Source: Bacteroidota bacterium (GTDB lineage: Bacteria > Bacteroidota > Bacteroidia > Flavobacteriales > Flavobacteriaceae). From it: a DNA stretch of 32,226 nt. How positions within the stretch are numbered: position 1 is the stretch's first letter; the number at the start of each line of letters is the position of its first letter. Below the pieces are notes generated by a model, which did not search any database, was not told the origin of the DNA, and worked only from the letters and a program-made list of their open reading frames with translations. The stretch lies in contig JAJRQR010000097.1 in NCBI GenBank assembly GCA_024280145.1, positions 1-32,226 of the forward strand. The letters run 5' to 3'. The translations under genes were made by a program, and so were the position numbers. Below, one piece after another: positions 26,322 to 32,226 of this stretch.

Positions 26322-27138
26322 TCAGTTTTTGCCCGCAGTTGGAACAAAATTTAGAATCATCATTATGATTTTCTTTGTGACAATTACTGCAAACTTGAGT
26401 GTTCAGATTGACATTAGAGTAGTTTTTTGTATACTCTGCGCTAACAATTCCAGTAGGAACAGCGATAATACCATAACCTAAAATCATTAAAACAGAAGCG
26501 ATAAGCTGACCAAATGGTGTTAAAGGGTGTATGTCGCCATACCCAACAGTGGTAAGTGTTACGATGCTCCAATAAACACTTACAGGTATGTTGTTAAAAC
26601 CACTTGCTTCTCCTTCAATTAAGTACATTATAGTACCTGCTATTATTACAATTACAACAACTGCAAATAGGAAAATGGTAATTTTAACTCGGCTTTGTTT
26701 TAAGGCTCTTAGTAGTTTATTAGATTCTCCTACATAACGAGTTACTTTTAAGATTCTAAAAACTCTAAGTAATCGCAAAGCTCTTACAGTTAATAATGTT
26801 TGAGAACCGACAATAAAATAAGATAGATATAATGGAATGGTTGAAAGAAAATCTATAATTCCGTAGAAACTAAAAATGTATTTGGACGGTTTTTTTACGG
26901 TAATGATTCGAGCAATATATTCAATTGTAAAAAATATAGTAATAACCCATTCACCAAAAAACAGAATATCGTGGTAAATTTTATCAATTTCCTTTACACT
27001 TTCTAACATTACCAAAATAATGCTGAATACTATCAGAATTAATAAAACAACATCAAAAAGCTTACCCATAGGCGTATCTGCTTCATAAATGATTTCATAA
27101 AGTTTGCGTCGCCAGTTATTTTTTTGAAGTGTTTTGAT
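26299..27138 (-). CDS. Voltage-gated potassium channel with C-terminal zinc ribbon; start codon uncertain
   Basis: Six-helix Kv-type subunit with S4 helix RALRLLRVFRILKVTR and selectivity filter TVGYGD. The first ATG (27069) gives 256 residues (MGKLFDVVLL). Upstream the same frame continues without a stop as IKTLQKNNWRRKLYEIIYEA, then DTP. That looks like the conserved cytoplasmic N-terminus of this family and adds 23 codons. No ATG, GTG or TTG precedes it, and the codon where M is expected is ATC (27136-27138). Either the start is non-canonical or mutated, or translation begins at 27069. The C-terminus has two CxxC pairs (CSNC and CSNC in VCSNCHKENHNDDSKFCSN), a zinc ribbon. The stop is one base before the GTG of miaA. 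Confidence 0.85.
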   Translation of the reverse strand: MKTLQKNNWRRKLYEIIYEADTPMGKLFDVVLLILIVFSIILVMLESVKEIDKIYHDILFFGEWVITIFFTIEYIARIITVKKPSKYIFSFYGIIDFLSTIPLYLSYFIVGSQTLLTVRALRLLRVFRILKVTRYVGESNKLLRALKQSRVKITIFLFAVVVIVIIAGTIMYLIEGEASGFNNIPVSVYWSIVTLTTVGYGDIHPLTPFGQLIASVLMILGYGIIAVPTGIVSAEYTKNYSNVNLNTQVCSNCHKENHNDDSKFCSNCGQKLNVITEKQ

Positions 27139-27188
27139 ATAATATATTTAAAAGTCTAAAATAAAGAAAAACTCGGTATAAGTTTACC

Positions 27189-28565
27189 TTAATCTAATTT
27201 AACTATTTTCTGAACTCTGTTCTTTCGTAAATATCCTTGAATAATATGTTGTGTGTCCCGATTATTTTCCATTTGGTTGATGATAGATTTTAATACCTCC
27301 GAACTGTTAATCTGAAAGTTTAAATTATAAAAACCATAGCCTTTGTATTCTCCATTTTCTATTAAAATTACAGAATGTTCGTCTATCTCACGACCTTTGT
27401 CAATAATCAGCATAGATTGATGTTTATAACTACTTTTATTAATGAATTGCTGAACACGTTTATTGTATTCCTCAGGTTTTTCTGTATGTAAACAAGCACC
27501 TAAACACATTTTAATTCCGTAGTTAAAACAAGCTCCATCTACTTTTTCGAGGTGAGTTAATTTTTGACATAACTGGAATTCATCTGTGATTTTATATAAG
27601 AAACTTTTAGCTTGTTGTTGATTGGTAAAGGTGGTAATTATATGTTTTTTATTTTCGTTTTCTGAATCAACTTTTTCTATTTTTAGGTTGATATAACCAT
27701 TTTCGTCTAGATATGAAACCAACTGACTTTGAAATATATTTCTTTTTAAAGCATGATTAAAAATAGGTTTCAGCTTTTTTATTTCCTGGCTTTCTTTTAG
27801 TTGTGCGATTAAATCGTTTCCTGTTTCTTCATAAGTTACGGAAGCTACTTCTAACTGTATTTTCTTCGACTTTTTATTATCGTTGGTGAAATGCTGAATC
27901 AGTCGTTTTTTAATATTTCTACTTTTTCCAACATAGATAATTTTTCCATTACTGCGGTGCATATAATAAACACCTGTTGTTGTTGGTGCTGTTTCAATAA
28001 TGTCAAGAAGCTTTGGTTCTAATTGACGTTTTGGATCTTTTTTTACTGCTTCCGAAATGATGATTTTATCCACATCTTTTTCCAATAACATTTTAAAAAG
28101 TGTAACCGTTGCCTTTGCATCGCCTTGAGCACGGTGCCTATCTGTAATTGGAATTCCTAGAGAACGTACTAATTTTCCCAAACTGTAGGAGGGAAGCCCC
28201 GGAATTAATTTCTTTGCTAAGTCAACGGTACAAAGTGTAGGCATTTCAAAATTATAGCCTAATCTGTCAAATTCTGTACGTAATATTCGGTTATCAAATT
28301 GTGCATTGTGTGCTACAATGGTACAACCATCTGTAATTTCAATAATGCGCTTTGCAACTTCGTAAAACTTGGGTGCATTGATGAGCATTTTATTATTAAT
28401 CCCTGTTAGATTAACCACAAAAGGTTGAATGCTACGTTCGGGATTTACCAAGCTCGAAAACTGATCTACAATTTGATGACCGTCAAATTTATAGATGGCG
28501 ATTTCGGTAATACCTTCTTCATTGTATTTGCCACCAGTGGTTTCTATATCTAATATTGCGTACAA
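27189..28565 (-). CDS. DnaQ-like exonuclease fused to GIY-YIG (UvrC/Cho-type) nuclease
   Basis: 458 residues. The N-terminal DEDDh 3'-5' exonuclease has Asp6-x-Glu8 (AILDIETTGG), AHNAQFD near 95, and HRAQGDAK near 151. After a linker, a GIY-YIG domain covers about 195-275: TTGVYYMHRSNGKIIYVGKSRNIKKRLIQHF, with the two Tyr and the Arg of the active site. A UvrC-like cysteine region follows with CFNYGIKMCLGAC near 345. The same fusion occurs elsewhere, annotated as polymerase III epsilon-like or Cho-like. A role in excision repair is inferred from the UvrC half. The start lies 8 bp after yggS. Confidence 0.9.
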   Translation of the reverse strand: MYAILDIETTGGKYNEEGITEIAIYKFDGHQIVDQFSSLVNPERSIQPFVVNLTGINNKMLINAPKFYEVAKRIIEITDGCTIVAHNAQFDNRILRTEFDRLGYNFEMPTLCTVDLAKKLIPGLPSYSLGKLVRSLGIPITDRHRAQGDAKATVTLFKMLLEKDVDKIIISEAVKKDPKRQLEPKLLDIIETAPTTTGVYYMHRSNGKIIYVGKSRNIKKRLIQHFTNDNKKSKKIQLEVASVTYEETGNDLIAQLKESQEIKKLKPIFNHALKRNIFQSQLVSYLDENGYINLKIEKVDSENENKKHIITTFTNQQQAKSFLYKITDEFQLCQKLTHLEKVDGACFNYGIKMCLGACLHTEKPEEYNKRVQQFINKSSYKHQSMLIIDKGREIDEHSVILIENGEYKGYGFYNLNFQINSSEVLKSIINQMENNRDTQHIIQGYLRKNRVQKIVKLD

Positions 28566-28573
28566 AATAGGTT

Positions 28574-29263
28574 TTAAGATGTAGGATTTAAGTTGATACT
28601 ACAAGCTCTTTTTCCGAAGATGGAGCTTCCTACACGAATCATATTGCTGCCATTTTCGAGAGCGATTGGATAGTCATCACTCATTCCCATTGACAAAGTA
28701 TTCAGTTGGCAGTTGGCGGTATTCAGTTTGCAAACATTATCATAGATTTTTTTAAGTAAACTGAATTCCTTCTTAAGTTGTTCTTGATTATGGGTAAAAG
28801 TTGCCATTCCCATTAATCCTTCAATTTTTATATTCTGAAAGAATTTGAATTCTTCTGAAGCTAATAAATCAGATACTTCCACTTCTGTCAAACCAAATTT
28901 TGTTTCTTCTGAAGCAATTTTAATCTGAAGTAAACAGCTAATTATTCGATTGTTTTTTAGAGCTTGTTTGTTAATTTCTTTCAGTAAACGCAAACTATCG
29001 ACCGCGTGAATTAAATTGACAAAAGGTGCCATATATTTCACCTTATTTCGTTGAATATGACCAATCATATGCCATTCAATATCTTTGGGTAACTCCTCAT
29101 ATTTACCCACCAATTCTTGGATTTTATTTTCCCCAAAAATACGGTGTCCAGAGGCGTACGCTTCTAAGATATCACTAGAAGGTTTTGTTTTTGAAACCGC
29201 TACCAATGTCACATTACTGGGCAGTTTATTCTTTATATTTAATAGATTTCCTGAAATACTCAT
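28574..29263 (-). CDS. YggS/PLPBP-family pyridoxal phosphate homeostasis protein
   Basis: 229 residues of an alanine-racemase-like TIM barrel without the second domain. PLP binds Lys25 in VAVSKTKP; other blocks are FGENKIQEL, WHMIGHIQRNKV, IASEETKFGL, and LSMGMSDDYPIALENGSNMIRVGSSIFG. It buffers PLP and influences amino acid metabolism. A 21-bp unit is duplicated in frame just before LSMGMS (28698-28728), adding TANCQLN. Without it the protein would read VCKLNTLSMGMSDDY, the usual spacing. A TATTTTTG element on the minus strand (29271-29278) lies 7 bp upstream of the ATG. Confidence 0.93.
   Translation of the reverse strand: MSISGNLLNIKNKLPSNVTLVAVSKTKPSSDILEAYASGHRIFGENKIQELVGKYEELPKDIEWHMIGHIQRNKVKYMAPFVNLIHAVDSLRLLKEINKQALKNNRIISCLLQIKIASEETKFGLTEVEVSDLLASEEFKFFQNIKIEGLMGMATFTHNQEQLKKEFSLLKKIYDNVCKLNTANCQLNTLSMGMSDDYPIALENGSNMIRVGSSIFGKRACSINLNPTS
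28698..28728. repeat. 21-bp in-frame tandem duplication inside yggS
   Basis: GTATTCAGTT occurs at 28698-28707 and again at 28719-28728, exactly 21 bp apart. Between them is a CAGTTGGCAGTTGGC tandem (28703-28717). On the coding strand this yields KLNT and QLNT seven codons apart. The inserted length is a multiple of three, so the gene stays open. Confidence 0.75.
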
Positions 29264-29270
29264 AATCTTA

Positions 29271-29278
29271 CAAAAATA
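29271..29278 (-). promoter_or_regulatory. Candidate -7 element for the yggS operon
   Basis: The minus strand reads TATTTTTG, matching TAnnTTTG, 7 bp upstream of the yggS ATG. The predicted leader is only about 3 nt. No -33 TTTG is evident. Confidence 0.4.
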
Positions 29279-29340
29279 TCCATTTATTATAAGAATTAGG
29301 TGTTCTTAGCATAAGATTATTAAAATTTATTATAAAAATT

Positions 29341-29370
29341 GAAGCCTGCAAAAATGAATCTGCAAGCTTC
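29341..29370 (-). terminator. Terminator after the DUF4412-like gene
   Basis: GAAGC...GCTTC and inner TGCA...TGCA pair across 29341-29350 and 29361-29370 with one mismatch and a 10-nt loop. On the minus strand the hairpin is followed by AATTTTTATAA, a modest T-tract. It ends the envelope operon before the yggS promoter. Confidence 0.6.
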
Positions 29371-29394
29371 ATAAAACACATATTTGGATAGTTA

Positions 29395-30252
29395 TTAGTT
29401 TCTCATTTCTAACATTTTTTGAAGCATATCGTAAGTTTCATGTAATTGTTTATCGCTCATATTTTTCATTTTCTCATCATTTTCAGTTGCAATTTTTTTC
29501 CATTCTTCAAAAGACATGTTTTTTAAGGCTTCAATGTTTTCATCCATATCTTCCATTTCTGAATCAAATTCTTCATTAGTTTGAAAACCATCCAATTTAA
29601 TAACTGGAAAATCTGGAAGCTCAAAATAAGAATCAGAAACAGAAATGTCAAACTTTGCAGAAGTAGCGGTTTTTATAGTAGTAACTCCCATTACTGTCAC
29701 TTCCATTTTTAAAGTAACTCCTTTATAAATCCATTGTCTTGATCCCATTAAATCATAGATTTCACAATCATATCCTAAAAATGATTCATTGCCTATTACT
29801 TTTCCGCCCATTCCGTCTGTCATGTTTTTACCTATTTCGCCAGCATCACTATTAGGATGAAAAATAGTAACCATGTCCATCGCCATATCACGTCCTGCAT
29901 AAATTTCTTTTTTCTTAAAATCAACATGATAACTTTCTCCATTATCAAGCTTTGCTATGGTGTGTACATTTTCGGTTTCTGTATTATTTTGTCCAAACAT
30001 TTTCATTTTTGTGGTCGTTGTAGATTCTTCTTCAATCAACTCAACAGCTCCCCAATCTTTAAAATAGGTTTTTTCGGTACCTGAGCCAGAAATAACACTT
30101 CCCATTACTTTTCCTGAAGTTGTGGTGTTGTAAATTATGATTCCAGATTTCACCTCGTAACGTTTAAGGTTGTTTTTACCGGTATTTTGTGCGTCATTAT
30201 TGCAACTAATAAATAGTGTTGCGAATAAAAAAAGGATACTTAGTTTTTTCAT
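29395..30252 (-). CDS. DUF4412-like lipoprotein
   Basis: 285 residues. A lipoprotein signal (MKKLSILFLFATLFISC, Cys17) precedes a beta-rich domain with KSGIIIYNTTTSGKVMG, WGAVELIEEES, and GNESFLGYDCEIYDLMGSRQWIYKGVTLKMEV. That pattern is seen in DUF4412 proteins and in LolA-like barrels. The last 60 residues form a charged, Met-rich helix (EEWKKIATENDEKMKNMSDKQ). Function is unknown. It is the third gene of the OmpA operon, starting 1-2 bp after the preceding stop, so an outer-envelope role is likely. Confidence 0.75.
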   Translation of the reverse strand: MKKLSILFLFATLFISCNNDAQNTGKNNLKRYEVKSGIIIYNTTTSGKVMGSVISGSGTEKTYFKDWGAVELIEEESTTTTKMKMFGQNNTETENVHTIAKLDNGESYHVDFKKKEIYAGRDMAMDMVTIFHPNSDAGEIGKNMTDGMGGKVIGNESFLGYDCEIYDLMGSRQWIYKGVTLKMEVTVMGVTTIKTATSAKFDISVSDSYFELPDFPVIKLDGFQTNEEFDSEMEDMDENIEALKNMSFEEWKKIATENDEKMKNMSDKQLHETYDMLQKMLEMRN

Positions 30253-30253
30253 T

Positions 30254-30730
30254 TTATTGTGGTATTAAATACATATTAACTTCATTTTCAGCGTATAAGT
30301 AAGTGGTAAAATCATCCTCTCTACTATTCCAAATGTCTTTGTCTGAACTTGTAGCCTCATCAGATTCTTTATCAAAATCATAAACCCAAGTTCCTCTTAA
30401 TCCGTAATTATCTTTGCTGCTTATAATACTTCCATCATTATTATAAATGGTGTAATTAAAAGTGATTTTATAATTTTCATCTGGGTTTACTGAAACAATT
30501 TCCATTTTACCCAACTTCCTATCAGATGTAATTAATAGTATAACTGCTCCTTTTTTAAGTTGAATTCCCTCTTTATTGGAAACTAAAATCTTTTTCTGAC
30601 TAAAACTATCGTATTGTTCATCTATTTGTTTGTAATCTAGCTTTTGATACAAAGATTGATTCCCAACTTTTTTGGTTGAATTACAAGCAGTTAATGCTAT
30701 AATTATTAATATTGCTATTATATTTTTCAT
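30254..30730 (-). CDS. Small lipoprotein of unknown function
   Basis: 158 residues with a lipobox IALTAC (Cys16) followed by NSTKKVGNQSLYQKLDYKQIDEQYDSFSQKK. The rest is beta-rich with ILVSNKEGIQLKKGAVILLIT and YKITFNYTIYNNDGSIISSKD. I do not recognise a family. It lies between an OmpA-family gene (14-bp gap) and a DUF4412-like lipoprotein, all on one strand. Confidence 0.7.
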   Translation of the reverse strand: MKNIIAILIIIALTACNSTKKVGNQSLYQKLDYKQIDEQYDSFSQKKILVSNKEGIQLKKGAVILLITSDRKLGKMEIVSVNPDENYKITFNYTIYNNDGSIISSKDNYGLRGTWVYDFDKESDEATSSDKDIWNSREDDFTTYLYAENEVNMYLIPQ

Positions 30731-30744
30731 AGTAAGTAGTTATT

Positions 30745-32023
30745 TTAAAATTTTACAAATTCTACTCTTCGGTTATTTGCTTTTCCTTCGGGAGTTATGT
30801 TATTATCTAATGGTTTGTTTTCTCCAAATCCTGTAAATTTTAGGCGAGTTTTATCAATTCCCATCTCTATAAGTTTATTCATCACCGTTTTTGCTCTCGC
30901 TACAGATAATATTTGGTTGGCTTCTTTAGAACCATCGGTATCAGTATGTCCTTCTACACTAAAATTAACTTCAGTATTTTTAAGCATCAACTTGTATATT
31001 TTATTAATAGGCCCCATACTTTCAGGTTTTAATGTTGCTTTATTTACATCGAATTTAATTCCGTTTACAATAATTTTTCCATCTGAAAGAAAACGGTCAT
31101 AATATTTTACGCCGCCTTTTGCAATGCGGATGTTTTTAACATACATGTTATCATTTTCACTATCAATGGTAATTCCAGTTGGGTTTTTCTCATAATGTGG
31201 AACGTTTATTAAACGAGTATCATCCATATAGGCTTTCATTTTTCCTTTAGTAAACGCTATGGAAATATGTCGCCATCTTCCAAGAGGTTCAACTGCCCAA
31301 TTTCTGCTTTCTGTTCCAGGATATCTTTTATCTGTATCTAAGAATTCAATTCCATTTGCATAAATTGTGAACGAATCACTAGGTCCTGTATTAAATTGAT
31401 TTTTTTTATCTTTTAGAGAAATCCAGTATCTATGAAAATTAGTTCCTTTTTCAAACCAAACATCCATTTCTAAAGTAAATATTTCGGGTAAATAATCTTC
31501 TTTTGGGTTTTTTAAGTATGGCACAATTTCTCCACCACCATTTAAAAACATGATTACATTTTCTCCATTCACTTCTCCAATTTCCGTTGCTCCTTTGTAT
31601 AAATCCCAACGACTTGGAAACTCGCCGTTTTCCTCTTCAGCACTAGGTGCATCCTCAAAAATAACAATATCACCAGGGATAAAGTCATATTTATTCCATA
31701 CTATAGATGGAGTGTTATCAATGTTTTGTGAGTCTTGTTGATTCTCGCTGTTGGTTTTAGTTTCAGTACTTTCTTTTGATGCAGTTTTTTCTTTTTTAGT
31801 ACCAGAATCACCTTCTTTTTTACCATTACTATCAATATCATCTTCTATTTCATCGAAGGTTTTATCGATTTCTTTATCTATTTTTTTTTTGGGCTCTATT
31901 TTCTGCTTCTCGCTCAATTTTTTGCTGTGTTCTACGTGCAATTCTGTCTAATAATTGGGAATAACTGTTTTGTGAAAATGTAAAAACCCCAAGTAGTACT
32001 ACAATTTTAAAAGTTAATTTCAT
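30745..32023 (-). pseudogene. OmpA-family outer membrane protein with LamG-like domain; frameshift at a 10-base poly-A tract
   Basis: The ATG at 32023 opens a signal peptide (MKLTFKIVVLLGVFTFSQNS) and a coiled segment LLDRIARRTQQKIEREAENRAQKK, then stops at TAGATAA just after the A10 tract (31881-31890). With nine A instead of ten the frame joins IDKEIDKTFDEIEDDIDSNG and runs to 30745, giving 425 residues. After an acidic, Thr/Glu-rich spacer comes a concanavalin-like domain (SRWDLYKGATEIGEVNG, RWRHISIAFTKGKMKAYMDD). Last is a peptidoglycan-binding OmpA domain (IKFDVNKATLKPESMG, VEGHTDTDGSKEAN, GFGENKPL, NNRRVEF). The 398-residue frame starting at a TTG (31941) has an unrelated N-terminus and no signal peptide. 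It is either a phase-variable gene or a sequencing error in a homopolymer. Confidence 0.85.
31881..31890. repeat. Ten-base homopolymer (A10 on the coding strand) within the OmpA-family gene
   Basis: The longest coding homopolymer I noticed in the window, at codons about 45-48 just after the signal peptide and coiled segment. Its length decides the reading frame: nine or twelve A give the full protein, ten gives termination within three codons. Confidence 0.85.
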
Positions 32024-32047
32024 GACTATGTTTTTTTAATTATAGTA

Positions 32048-32055
32048 CAAAATTA
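32048..32055 (-). promoter_or_regulatory. Candidate -7 element for the OmpA-family operon
   Basis: The minus strand reads TAATTTTG, matching TAnnTTTG, 24 bp upstream of the ATG at 32023. The predicted leader is about 20 nt. It supports the ATG at 32023 as the true start rather than the internal TTG at 31941. Confidence 0.45.
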
Positions 32056-32101
32056 CCTCTTAAATGAGTATTTTAATTCATTAAAAAGGATGAAATAGAC
32101 T

Positions 32102-32115
32102 CACCCTTTTGGGTG
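32102..32115. terminator. Small GC hairpin between the LuxR-type gene and the OmpA operon
   Basis: CACCC (32102-32106), loop TTTT, GGGTG (32111-32115), followed on the plus strand by GTTTTT. It lies about 50 bp downstream of the LuxR-type stop. The T-tract is on the plus side, so for the minus-strand gene it is a weak terminator at best. Confidence 0.35.
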
Positions 32116-32154
32116 GTTTTTATGTGTAGAAGCTTTATTTGTAAAGAATAATGA

Positions 32155-32226
32155 TTAGCCATTTATTTTTTTCATGGCCTGAATTCTGTTTTTTACATCT
32201 AGTTTAGAATAGATGTTTTTAATATG
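32155..32226 (-). CDS. C-terminal end of a LuxR/GerE-type transcriptional regulator (truncated by window)
   Basis: The last 23 codons read HIKNIYSKLDVKNRIQAMKK plus ING and a TAA at 32155-32157. H-x-x-N-I-Y-x-K-L-x-V-x-x-R is the final recognition helix and scaffold helix of a LuxR-type HTH. The N-terminal domain lies outside the window, so it cannot be told whether this is a response regulator or a TPR-type LuxR protein. It precedes the OmpA operon on the same strand. Confidence 0.8.
   Translation of the reverse strand, partial: HIKNIYSKLDVKNRIQAMKKING

Noticed and set aside
28066-28074. Perfect DnaA box TTATCCACA
   Set aside because: A single site inside the exonuclease/GIY-YIG coding sequence (VDKI codons) with no neighbours, so probably chance.
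30745-31941. 398-residue OmpA-family protein starting at a TTG at 31941
   Set aside because: Its first 20 or so residues are an out-of-frame reading of the true N-terminus. The other frame supplies a clear signal peptide from the ATG at 32023.

Overview
The window is a chromosomal, AT-rich stretch from a member of the Bacteroidota, very probably a marine-type Flavobacteriaceae. Support comes from a secreted protein with a type IX secretion (T9SS) C-terminal sorting domain, a DUF4835/PorD-like T9SS accessory protein, the flavobacterial form of RNA polymerase omega, TAnnTTTG-type -7 promoter elements, and the absence of Shine-Dalgarno sequences. Almost everything is conserved housekeeping content. 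I see no insertion sequence, prophage, CRISPR array, rRNA or tRNA, and no gene-free stretch above about 300 bases.

Layout. 1-75 is the tail of an unidentified plus-strand gene. 79-4134 is a minus-strand run dnaA, low-molecular-weight phosphatase, secreted PQQ-type sugar dehydrogenase, RsmI-like methyltransferase. 4340-7943 holds a plus-strand hotdog thioesterase facing the minus-strand run ribD, HAD hydrolase, EamA transporter (frameshifted), YigZ. 7971-9937 is a plus-strand operon GNAT, prmC, LOG-family hydrolase, followed by aqpZ, ligA, a DUF6913-like gene and dapA (in-frame stop). 14503-19499 is bamD, rpoZ, coaBC (frameshifted), porD-like, recN (frameshifted). 19535-25345 is fabI, a family 2 glycosyltransferase, a YbbR-like membrane protein, coaE and an RprX/RprY-like two-component pair. 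25374-29263 is minus strand: yggS, a DnaQ/GIY-YIG fusion nuclease, a voltage-gated K+ channel and miaA. 29395-32023 is a minus-strand envelope operon: OmpA-family protein (frameshifted at a 10-base poly-A tract), a small lipoprotein and a DUF4412-like lipoprotein. The window ends in the C-terminal helix of a LuxR-type regulator.

Themes. The genes serve replication and repair (dnaA, ligA, recN), cofactor synthesis (ribD, coaBC, coaE), envelope assembly (bamD, porD-like, fabI, dapA) and translation maturation (prmC, miaA, rsmI-like).

Three patterns deserve attention. (1) Short repeat-like sequences sit in frame inside ribD, prmC (twice) and yggS. (2) Five genes carry a single reading-frame lesion, three of them (dapA, coaBC, recN) within 4.5 kb. 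Each is repaired by one base, so sequence error must be excluded before decay or recoding is claimed. (3) Several start codons lie exactly 4 nt after a TAnnTTTG element, which predicts leaderless or near-leaderless mRNAs. I found no multi-gene system that I could call novel.
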